14,668 nt of DNA from contig CAMBZY010000021.1 of NCBI GenBank assembly GCA_945872325.1, forward strand, positions 1 to 14,668, given 5' to 3'. The notes under the pieces are model-generated. The model saw only the letters and a list, made by a program, of their open reading frames with translations. It was not told the origin of the DNA and ran no database searches. A program made the position numbers and the translations under genes. This document shows positions 8,601 to 14,668 of the stretch, one piece after another (positions within the stretch are counted from its first letter, which is position 1; each line of letters opens with the position of its first letter). This DNA is from Candidatus Kuenenia stuttgartensis. Lineage in GTDB: Bacteria; Planctomycetota; Planctomycetia; Isosphaerales; Isosphaeraceae.

Positions 8601-10955
8601 GGGCATATTTGTATTTGTGTGCAACGTTTTGGCGAAGAGCAGATAATTGTTCCAGTGATCAGCGTTCCAGAACCATGTGGAACCGGCTGGATTGGCAGCT
8701 GCACCGTTCTGGGCACCGGCGTCGAGGCCATATTTGTCGATGGAAACAAATCCTGCGCCTGATTCCAGAATCCCTGCCGACTTGTAATAATCCGCAATTG
8801 CATTTGCCGTATCGGTGATCTTCTGACGACCAGCCGTCCAGCCAAGCGTGTCAGTAGCCTTGATAATCCCATTGCCGGGCGTGTTGGGCGATGCCCACAA
8901 ATTGACCTGCCAGCCGAATCTCATGGCGGGAGTGACTTTATGGATCGAATAATTGATCGCCTTCACTAGCCCTGTGACATTATTGGCAAATGCAGGGTCC
9001 GTATTTGCATTCAAAAGACCTGAATCATAGATGGCTGAGGTAACAGCCGAAATCTGATCAGGTGTTTTGCCTGAATTCTGCATCAGATAGCCAAGAAAGT
9101 CTGGCTCAAGCACAAAACCGACCGGCCAGTCCGAGGACTGATTTTTAATGGTCTCAAGCGTGAATTTCAAGTCCGTGAAATAGGCCTTCATATAGGCAGG
9201 ATCTTGAATGTGCTGCGTGTTGGTATCGTAACTCTCACCACCGTCAGGAATGTTGTACCAGACGAAGTAGGGAATCACACCAAGTTTCTGGCTCTCGCGA
9301 AGATAGGAAGTGAGACGGTCGCCATCGACCGTTGACCACGTGCGCCAGCCATTGACAGGCCCTCCATTTAAATAGATATAACGAATATCCATTTGCTTGT
9401 TCTGGGCAGGATTTTCATAAGATCTCCAAAACGCCAGATTCGATGGAGTATCCTCACTCACGCTGCCCAGGGCGACTGTGGAAGGCCATCCAGGCAAGGT
9501 TCCATCCGTATTTTTCACCGTCACACCGAACCAGCGGGCTTCACCTGTCGTGGCATCTTTAATCATGACTGAAGCACGGCCGGCCTTGAGACCTTCCAAA
9601 TGCAACTTTCCATCGGTCGTAAGGCTGACCCTGACCACATCAGGCGTGTTGGTATAGACCTGAAATGCTGTGTTTGCAGGTGCATTCAGGTTGGTAAATG
9701 CAATGTCGGTGATGCCCTGAGAGACTGCCGTGGCAGCGGCCTGACCGCTCGATGTATCCATCGAAGCGATCCGGATCGGGCTTGCACCGCCAAAAACTCT
9801 TACCAAAGCATCGCTGCGAGTGGTACCAGTTGCATTTTCCACGACCACTTCAAACTTGCTCGCACCATAAGCACGATTGATCTGCGTGGAGGCTGTTTGC
9901 GTACCTGTTGTAGTGGTTGCAATGTTAGAGGAATAAATCAGGCTGCCATTTTCATAGAGCGACCATTTTGTGGCTTGAGTGCCAGACCAGATTGCAAACG
10001 AGGCTTCGTAGGTGTTTGCAGCTGCACCAATGACGGTATCCACACGGACTGTAGGCTTTGCAGGAGCACTATTCACAGGAGGTGTGACTGTTCCACCGCC
10101 CCCAGTGGATCCACCATTATTGGTGACATTGACAGCCACTCCATTGAAATAATAATTGGTAGGATAATTCGTGGGCGAACCGTTGGCACCCAGACCAATG
10201 GTAGCCGATGCTCCCGGGGCCAGAGTTCCATTCCATCCAGCATCTTTGATGGTCACGGTGCCGGTGGATCCTCCCACAAGCGAAGAATTCCAGACCGATG
10301 TCAATGTATTGGTAGTATCCATTTTCAACTGCCAGCCATTGATGCTGGTGGTGCCTGTGTTTGTGATTTTAATATCGGCATTAAATCCACCAATCCAGGA
10401 TGATGTGACCGTATAACCAACACTTACAGCAGCACTTGTCGAAGGTGGAGTGACAGTTCCACCGCCTGGATTTGCATCCAGATTCCAGCTTAACACCGGA
10501 TTATTCACTTTGGCGGAAGCCGGACCAGCCGTACCTGTGGCAATAAATCCAAATTTCGCATTTGCACCGGCGTCGAGCTTCGTGGCCCAGGTATCAGGTG
10601 CAACGCTGTATTTTGTGCCTACATGGCTGACAATTCGGCCGCCCCAGATGGATGTGATGTTATCGGCCAGGTCGAATTGAAACTGGTAATCGTCGATCCA
10701 TGTCGTTTGACGATTTGTGACCGAGATTTCGGCTTGATAACCAGTGCCCCAATTATTTTGGGTGGTCCAGGTGGTTGGAGGGCTGAAGTCTGTCCCGCTC
10801 AGCATCTGGCGGACTTCAAGCATTGCATTTGGGAGGCTGAATGACTGGAACTCGAAGAGTCGGCGATTTGGCCTCACAGACTTGCGATTATCGGCGACTT
10901 CAGTCCGATTTACCGAACGATTAAAACGGCTGATTTTCTGATGATGATTGGACAT
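5619..10955 (-). CDS. Giant modular chitinase: CBM2, unassigned barrel domain, Calx-beta and GH18 modules
   Basis: 1778 residues, secreted. Modules in approximate residue order: export signature LPNAMLEVRQMLSG (about 40-53); CBM2-like (60-160); CBM2-like (175-280); Ig/FnIII-like module as in chitinase N-termini (297-390); second Ig-like stretch (390-480); unassigned (beta/alpha)8-like domain (483-914) with LEPDFLGY (E617, D619); Calx-beta (925-1036); Calx-beta (1042-1153); GH18 chitinase (1167-1552) with DGADLDWE and acid E1297, plus VAIAVGGW and MTYDYHG; Calx-beta (1556-1668); CBM2-like (1680-1778). GH18 cleaves beta-1,4-N-acetylglucosamine polymers by substrate-assisted catalysis. The protein contains no cysteine. 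The frame is open to an ATG at 11039, but ATG 10955 was chosen because AGGGGA (10965-10970) lies nine bases upstream and MSNHHQK leads into the signature. It is monocistronic with its own terminator. GH18 assignment is firm; cellulose binding by the CBM2 modules is possible but chitin binding is equally so. Confidence 0.93.
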   Translation of the reverse strand: MSNHHQKISRFNRSVNRTEVADNRKSVRPNRRLFEFQSFSLPNAMLEVRQMLSGTDFSPPTTWTTQNNWGTGYQAEISVTNRQTTWIDDYQFQFDLADNITSIWGGRIVSHVGTKYSVAPDTWATKLDAGANAKFGFIATGTAGPASAKVNNPVLSWNLDANPGGGTVTPPSTSAAVSVGYTVTSSWIGGFNADIKITNTGTTSINGWQLKMDTTNTLTSVWNSSLVGGSTGTVTIKDAGWNGTLAPGASATIGLGANGSPTNYPTNYYFNGVAVNVTNNGGSTGGGGTVTPPVNSAPAKPTVRVDTVIGAAANTYEASFAIWSGTQATKWSLYENGSLIYSSNIATTTTGTQTASTQINRAYGASKFEVVVENATGTTRSDALVRVFGGASPIRIASMDTSSGQAAATAVSQGITDIAFTNLNAPANTAFQVYTNTPDVVRVSLTTDGKLHLEGLKAGRASVMIKDATTGEARWFGVTVKNTDGTLPGWPSTVALGSVSEDTPSNLAFWRSYENPAQNKQMDIRYIYLNGGPVNGWRTWSTVDGDRLTSYLRESQKLGVIPYFVWYNIPDGGESYDTNTQHIQDPAYMKAYFTDLKFTLETIKNQSSDWPVGFVLEPDFLGYLMQNSGKTPDQISAVTSAIYDSGLLNANTDPAFANNVTGLVKAINYSIHKVTPAMRFGWQVNLWASPNTPGNGIIKATDTLGWTAGRQKITDTANAIADYYKSAGILESGAGFVSIDKYGLDAGAQNGAAANPAGSTWFWNADHWNNYLLFAKTLHTNTNMPITLWQLPVGRINGTTTTNPYDASGKFADLNNTSQRYEDSAPSYFFGDTFATSSSRASYFGANMASDPDVTVSGSTVTWKEHMNEALASGITTLMFGAGVGDSTASVGTPPTDGYWWITKAQAYMKNPVALNSTVAPPVVTPPSISSSAMSIAEGQTGTKSLIYTVKLSAASASTVSVQYSTTDISAKAGSDYVAGSGTVLFAPGEISKTVAVTINGDTNYETDESFSLNFSNAINGSISTTSVTGTITNDDTAPAPSLPSLVVGSASLTEGNSGTTPMVFTITLSAVSTNAVTLNYATSDGTATAGSDYNATSGAITFNPGELTKSVSVNVTGDSTHESDETLKLTISGAVGAIIATATGTGTITNDDTNPTPPPVTTPSAKQVVGYFAEWGIYGRQYNIADVPADKLTVLNYAFAQIDANGEVGLFDSYAAVEKSYPGDTWDQPIKGNFNQITKLKAANPNLKVAIAVGGWTLSSAFTDAALTDASRKKFADSLVKFVNQYGFDGADLDWEYPVGGGLDSNKNRPEDKRNYTLMVQAIRSAFNAQEAITGKDYLLTVASPAGYSNMANFELAEMAKSIDWFNVMTYDYHGAWENQTGHNAPLYANAANPDAIDAKFNIDYTMQAYVAAGVPKSQMVMGAPLYGRSWQGVPAGPNGDGLFQKGTGAGAGTWENGMVDYNDLLNKVQTQPSTYKLYRDNVSQVPYVYAPTVGGGWFSSFEDKTSLGKKVDYIMANDYGGMMFWELDGDVRNSNSPDSLVGYAASRLKSAQTTLPGISSTDVSINEGNSGTSLATVTLSLSKVSATPISVSYGTFDGTATIAGNDYKATSGTVTFAPGETSKTVNVTINGDTVNESDETFQLRLSNAANATLLKSSSTITIKNDDAPAAPPASSGAAVLAVTGTWLPGFGGEITVKNTTGAAITSGWVLEFDSNFDMTSIWNAEIVSRVGNRYTVKSLSWNGSLANGSTLKFGLNGTLTGGATSPLISGATIRKV

Positions 10956-10972
10956 GACGATATTTCCCCTGG

Positions 10973-11048
10973 AATCAAGATGCGAATGGATTTCGGTATG
11001 GTACACAAATGGATTCAGCTGCTGATCAACATGCATCAATCAAGATGC
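10973..11048. repeat. 11-bp direct repeat AATCAAGATGC upstream of the chitinase-like gene
   Basis: AATCAAGATGC occurs at 10973-10983 and again at 11038-11048, 65 bases apart. Both copies are upstream of the chosen start codon. They could be binding sites for a regulator of the chitinase-like gene, but two short copies are weak evidence. Confidence 0.35.
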
Positions 11049-11366
11049 AAGTTCTCAAGAAAGGTTGAGCGAGAATCCGGAAATCGATTGTATTAACGAT
11101 CGCATCAGCCTGAATGAGAAGCTGAAGCGTCGCACCTGAGCCAGTATTCACGACCTGTACATGAATGCTGGGATTTATGATATTCGAGGGTCGTGGCTTT
11201 CCCGATTGAAACGGCCCTCTCCATAAACAATACGGGTGGGCTTTGGGGGTGTGACACATCTCGACTCAAGAAATGTTTGGAAATCAGGCCTGGTAGTTTT
11301 TTTTCAGAAAGGCTTCCAAGATGTAGAGGTTCTGAATCGATCGGATCGCCCAGGAATGTCGATGCC

Positions 11367-11395
11367 TTGGATCGTCGAACCGGATTTGTTATAGT
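11367..11395 (+). promoter_or_regulatory. Candidate sigma-70 promoter of the PHP-domain gene
   Basis: TTGGAT (11367-11372), a 17-base spacer, then TATAGT (11390-11395), about 60 bases before the ATG at 11457. Spacing is ideal and both boxes are near consensus. It is not experimentally supported. Confidence 0.45.
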
Positions 11396-11456
11396 CAACG
11401 CATGCCTCCGGGATGCTTGAACCTCTCCAGAAAAGATCAGGAATTGTCGCTCAACC

Positions 11457-12854
11457 ATGTACCAGAACCGTGTGAAATCAAAGGCCAGATTGATCATCAG
11501 GATACTGGCAGGAGTTTCCTTGAGTGGCTGTGCCGGGTCTGCGATTGCAGCTGATGCGCCGAAATCGGCTGTGAAGCGTCCGACACTGGAACGATTCAAA
11601 GAAGAGCATCTTCAAAAAACGCACCAAGATGCAGAAGCGGTTCGCAAAGCACGTCAAAACATAGGTTTACCGACTGGATGGCGTGATATCAGATCGATTT
11701 TTCATGCCCATGCCGAAGATTCTGAACATACCGGAGGAACGCGCCCTGAGATGGTTGCGGAGGCCAGGAAATCAGGCGTATCGGCCCTGTTTTTAAGCGA
11801 CCACTTCCGCCCTCCGCGAGATTTTGTGACACCGGAGAGGGCTGGACTGGTTGACGGAGTATTGCTTGTCCCAGGCTCGGAGTGGGCTGGATTTTTGATC
11901 CTGCCGACCAAGTCTGTGATCAATAAAATGAAAACGCCGGCCAATGAATTGCTCGATGCGGTTCGGGAAAACGACGGAATGGCATTTCTTTCACATGTGG
12001 AAGAACGCCAGAATCACAGCATGGAAAAACTTGACGGACAAGAGATATACAACCGTCATTATGATGCCATTGTCGATTCCAAGGGTCTGATGTCGCTTGT
12101 TCTGGCGATGACTTCGAAAAAGACGATCGATGACTTTCAACACAAGATTGATCAATATCCTGACGAGACGTTTGCATTTCAGGTGGAATATCCGAAGTTG
12201 TATCTCGAAAAATTCGATCGGGAACTGCTGAAAAAACGGCTCACAGGAGTCGCGGCCAACGACTGTCACCACAACATGGTTTTACTCGTCAAAAAAATTG
12301 ATGACACGGCCGTTCTGGTCGGGACGAATGTGGATAAAGATAGCCAGATGAGGCGAATTCCTGTCTCTCTGGCCCCCGGGATCAGCGAGCTGGTGGCTGG
12401 GAAAAAGCCTGGTGACGTGATCGCCAAAGTCGATCTTGATCCTTACCATCGTTCGTTTGCAGGGAGTAGCACCCACATTTTCTCAAAAGAGCTGAACGAT
12501 AAAGCACTTCGCGAGGCAGTGAAGGGCGGCAGGGCTTATGTTTCTCACGACTGGATCTGTAATCCGGAAGGCTTTTGGGTAGATGTGAAAGACAGTCAGG
12601 ATAAAAACATCGGAATGATCGGCGATGAATTGAAATTTCAAGCCGATAAGAGCCAATCCGTCCACGTCCGTTTACCTGCTCCATCAGCTTTGGTTAGGAT
12701 CATTTGCGACGGTCAGGTGGTTGGTGAATCGACGAATTGCACTGAAGCGAAATTTAAGGTGGAGAAGCCTGGAGTTTATCGAGTGGAAGCCTTCCAGATG
12801 CTCGATGGCGAATATAGGGGCTGGATTTATGCGAATCCGATATATATTCGCTGA
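11457..12854 (+). CDS. Exported PHP-domain metal-dependent hydrolase (CehA/McbA-like)
   Basis: 465 residues. The N-terminus has a basic segment, a hydrophobic stretch (RLIIRILAGVSLSGC), and both a lipobox-like LSGC (C25) and a possible signal peptidase I site (AIAA-32), so it is a lipoprotein or periplasmic protein. The PHP metal site is visible: HAHAEDSEH (H83, H85), SDHF (D115, H116), GSEW (E142), LSHVEE (H180) and ANDCHH (D269, H271/H272). These bind two or three divalent metals for phosphoester or related hydrolysis. The C-terminal 70 residues form a beta-rich domain ending GWIYANPIYIR, a usual ending of this family. CehA-type relatives are annotated as hydrolases of phosphoester or carbaryl-like bonds, so the substrate is open. 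A weak ribosome site precedes the ATG. It converges with the Pro-rich protein gene, with 26 bp between stops. Confidence 0.82.
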   Translation: MYQNRVKSKARLIIRILAGVSLSGCAGSAIAADAPKSAVKRPTLERFKEEHLQKTHQDAEAVRKARQNIGLPTGWRDIRSIFHAHAEDSEHTGGTRPEMVAEARKSGVSALFLSDHFRPPRDFVTPERAGLVDGVLLVPGSEWAGFLILPTKSVINKMKTPANELLDAVRENDGMAFLSHVEERQNHSMEKLDGQEIYNRHYDAIVDSKGLMSLVLAMTSKKTIDDFQHKIDQYPDETFAFQVEYPKLYLEKFDRELLKKRLTGVAANDCHHNMVLLVKKIDDTAVLVGTNVDKDSQMRRIPVSLAPGISELVAGKKPGDVIAKVDLDPYHRSFAGSSTHIFSKELNDKALREAVKGGRAYVSHDWICNPEGFWVDVKDSQDKNIGMIGDELKFQADKSQSVHVRLPAPSALVRIICDGQVVGESTNCTEAKFKVEKPGVYRVEAFQMLDGEYRGWIYANPIYIR

Positions 12855-12880
12855 TCGATTTTCATTGAGGCGAGCCATTT

Positions 12881-13861
12881 TCAATTCGGTACGTCGGCAG
12901 GTGGAGGCAGTGGCTCGTTTGATGAAGATGGAGCAGGTGGCACGGATTCAGGTGGAATGATAGGTGAAAACTGTGGAATAGGGCTGCTTGAAGGGGCAGT
13001 GGTGGTAGCCCTCTGACTGGAATTTCTTGAGGCCCGACGGGCGGCATTGAATAAAACAATCCGTTTTAATGCAACCTGTGCAGCAGCCTGAGGTGTTTCA
13101 CCTTCACCTTCAATCGTCTGTGGTTTTGAGCCATTGAGACTGGCCATTTCACATTCGAGTTTTAATCGGCCACCAGGCGTGCCTTGTAAATGGATATTAC
13201 GAATGCCAAGCGATTGCATTTTACGCATCATATCAGACCATGATGGTTCGCTCGCCGACGAGTCGCTTAATTTGGCACCAGTAAAGCCGGCTGAACCGAC
13301 GTTGGAGTCGAGCTTGGGTGGGCTCGTAGAGAGATCTGATGAACCAATGACGGGTGGTGGTACCGATGGAGTTCGGGCATCAGCCACATTTGTGGACAAG
13401 GCAATAGGTGGTGGAGTTGTTGCAGAGACAGCAGAGGCCGCCGATCCATCCGGCTTAGGGCTGGTCGAGTAAGTGCTGGTGGTTTGATCCGGCCAATGGA
13501 TGGAAAGAGGCGGTGGAGGCGTTGCAGGCACAGGAATTGCGGATACGGGAGTGGTGGAATTGCCAACCGTTGTTGTTGCTGTGTTCAACTGAGCGGCGGG
13601 CGGAGCAGGTGGGAGACCAGGCTGAGGGTCGGCTGGAGGCGGACTTGCAGAGGCTTGAGGGATGGCTCCAGGCACGTTTGGCAAGTGGGCAGGCAAGGCG
13701 GCGGGCGGAGTATTTGTGATCGAACCCAGAGAGATCACGCTGCCGACCTGCTGTTTGTGATAAAGATAGTTGACGGCAGTGGTCAGGTTATGTTCGTTGA
13801 GCATACCTCCACCCGCGAAAGCGGCGGCGGCCAACACCATCAGGCTCATCAGTTTCTTCAT
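12881..13861 (-). CDS. Exported Pro/Ser/Thr-rich protein with a dsRBD-like C-terminal segment
   Basis: 326 residues with no firm family assignment. MKKLMSLMVLAAAAFAGGG is a signal peptide or N-terminal anchor. Residues about 50-200 are low-complexity, rich in Pro, Ser, Thr and Ala. Residues about 206-273 are the only ordered-looking part: a helix (WSDMMRKMQSLGI), beta strands (RLKLECEMASLNG), then EGEGETPQAAAQVALKRI. That last pattern resembles the final helix of double-stranded RNA-binding domains (G.G.SKK.A...AA..AL). The tail is again Pro/Ser-rich. The start was moved to ATG 13859-13861, preceded by GGAG (GGCGGAGCCGGG); an upstream TTG in frame at 13888 is less likely. It could be a periplasmic or envelope-spanning protein; the role is unknown. 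Confidence 0.72.
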   Translation of the reverse strand: MKKLMSLMVLAAAAFAGGGMLNEHNLTTAVNYLYHKQQVGSVISLGSITNTPPAALPAHLPNVPGAIPQASASPPPADPQPGLPPAPPAAQLNTATTTVGNSTTPVSAIPVPATPPPPLSIHWPDQTTSTYSTSPKPDGSAASAVSATTPPPIALSTNVADARTPSVPPPVIGSSDLSTSPPKLDSNVGSAGFTGAKLSDSSASEPSWSDMMRKMQSLGIRNIHLQGTPGGRLKLECEMASLNGSKPQTIEGEGETPQAAAQVALKRIVLFNAARRASRNSSQRATTTAPSSSPIPQFSPIIPPESVPPAPSSSNEPLPPPADVPN

Positions 13862-14668
13862 GGTCCCGGCTCCGCCGAAAGTGGCCAAACGCTTTATCAG
13901 AAATACCTTAAGACTATTTCAGATCGATCCATCGACAGAAAAGTCCGGAGCAAGCGTTTATGGTGGCTAGGCATACTTCTATTGAACACCAATTCGCAAA
14001 TTAGGACAAGTCCGACTACGTAACTTTCTTATCAAACGAGTGTTGCGCCATCTGGTCGCCTCGTTCCCTGTGACTGGAAACCCATTAAATACGGTCCGAT
14101 CTGGACTTTTCACCTGACCTCAACAGGCTTTGATTGAACCAACCCGCCCGAAAACTTTTCCAAATAGTAACCGTTGATTTCGAACCTTTTTCATCACATG
14201 TGAAGTTTTTCCTGAATCCTTTTGTTGTTATTATAAATAAAGCCGACCGTCTCGCAAAACCTTCGGACAAAAACCGTATTATAATATAAAATAAGGGTTT
14301 ACAACTTATTTGTACAAGCACTTAAAAGCGTTGCAAGTACAATTTGTCATGAAAAATACTACACGTGAATCATTATTAGTACGACCTGTTGAAGAATCGT
14401 TACAAACAATTGACTGATCAGGGTATTGCGTATCGCTTAAAGCTCGCATATTATGGAATCAGTTCAGCAAGGTCTAAGTTTCAAGATTGATTGATCTGAT
14501 AACCGAATGAGGAATGACGGAGAGTCTGAGACGATTGAGAGAAGGTTTTGACAAGTTCCAGGTTCATTCGAATGAACGAGTCGGGCGACTGCTGCTGGAT
14601 TCTGGAATTTCAAGGCTGGAACCATCTGAGAGTTGATTCGTAATTGCGGTGGGGAAGGACGAGGCGGG
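13862..14668. other. Gene-poor, AT-rich intergenic region
   Basis: About 800 bases without a convincing gene. Strongly AT-rich from about 14220 to 14420. Seen are a 10-bp palindrome TCACATGTGA (14194-14203), an imperfect inverted repeat with arms TTGTAC/GTACAA (14310-14315 and 14337-14342), and a possible 40-codon ORF near the end. No tRNA, rRNA, DnaA box cluster or terminator was recognised. The promoter of the Pro-rich protein gene should lie in the first 150 bases but was not resolved. Confidence 0.55.
14514..14636 (+). CDS. Possible small ORF, 40 residues, unknown
   Basis: ATG 14514-14516 to TGA 14634-14636 encodes 40 residues, starting MTESLRRLREGFDKF and containing ERVGRLLLDSG. Codon choice (CTG, CGA, GAC/GAG) resembles the real genes nearby and the peptide is amphipathic and charged. 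Against it: GAGG lies only one base before the ATG, too close for a good ribosome site, and the ORF is short. An in-frame stop just upstream excludes a longer start. No family is recognised. Confidence 0.25.
   Translation: MTESLRRLREGFDKFQVHSNERVGRLLLDSGISRLEPSES

Larger units (their letters stand above)
10956..11456. other. Divergent intergenic region, chitinase / PHP-hydrolase genes
   Basis: About 500 bases separate the divergent chitinase-like and PHP-domain genes. Seen here are the chitinase ribosome site (10965-10970), an 11-bp direct repeat (10973-10983 and 11038-11048) and a promoter candidate for the PHP gene (11367-11395). Open frames crossing this stretch have no ribosome site and no recognisable content. 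No clear chitinase promoter could be placed. Confidence 0.55.

Noticed and set aside
9600..10403. 267-residue plus-strand ORF opposite the chitinase-like gene
   Set aside because: Antisense shadow of conserved CBM2/Ig-like coding sequence; Cys/Arg/Ser-rich composition is typical of a spurious frame.
11105..11599. 164-residue minus-strand ORF overlapping the start of the PHP gene
   Set aside because: It overlaps the signal-peptide region of a well-supported gene, has no ribosome site and no recognisable motif.
12831..12851. Hairpin GCGAAT/ATTCGC at the 3' end of the PHP gene
   Set aside because: Lies inside the coding sequence, only 6 bp with a 9-base AT loop and no T-tract; not a terminator.
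14194..14203. 10-bp palindrome TCACATGTGA
   Set aside because: Single short palindrome with no nearby promoter or second copy; expected by chance often enough.
14085..14321. 78-residue minus-strand ORF in the AT-rich region
   Set aside because: No ribosome site, no domain, and composition expected of AT-rich noncoding DNA.
14349..14417. 22-residue ORF beginning MKNTTRESLL
   Set aside because: Too short, no ribosome site, within AT-rich DNA.

Overview
The window looks like a chromosomal segment of a planctomycete (Planctomycetota). Two predicted exported proteins carry the short N-terminal signature common in secreted planctomycete proteins (LEPL.DR / LE.RQMLS type) instead of an ordinary signal peptide. 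A third has a PEP-CTERM sorting tail. Base composition is moderate, with AT-rich intergenic regions. A Planctopirus-like organism would fit, but genus cannot be fixed from sequence reading alone. No rRNA, tRNA, CRISPR array or insertion sequence was seen.

Layout. 1-306: 3' end of gyrA (+). 309-2012: trypsin-like serine protease (-), convergent with gyrA and only 2 bp away. 2013-2508: divergent intergenic region. 2509-3177: PEP-CTERM surface protein (+), followed by a strong terminator at 3208-3241. 3283-5452: a minus-strand arsenic operon, arsR, an exported thioredoxin-type arsenate reductase, and arsM. A clear palindromic operator with a third half-site overlaps a promoter between arsR and arsC. 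5559-5582: terminator of the next gene. 5619-10955: a 1778-residue, cysteine-free modular enzyme (-) with three CBM2-like modules, three Calx-beta modules, a GH18 chitinase domain and a second, unrecognised (beta/alpha)8-like domain. 10956-11456: divergent intergenic region. 11457-12854: exported or lipoprotein PHP-domain metallohydrolase (+). 12881-13861: exported Pro/Ser/Thr-rich protein (-) with a dsRBD-like C-terminal segment. 13862-14668: AT-rich stretch with no convincing gene apart from a possible 40-codon ORF.

The arsenic genes form one functional unit. ArsR senses As(III), ArsC reduces arsenate to arsenite, and ArsM methylates arsenite. No efflux pump is present in the window. The large enzyme points to attack on chitin or chitin/cellulose-like particles and could tether the substrate while two catalytic domains act. 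The other genes appear to be independent transcription units.

Best leads: the unassigned barrel domain in the chitinase-like protein, the arsR-arsC operator arrangement, the exported arsenate reductase, a possible dsRBD-like fold in an exported protein, and a domain insertion between the catalytic Asp and Ser of the protease.
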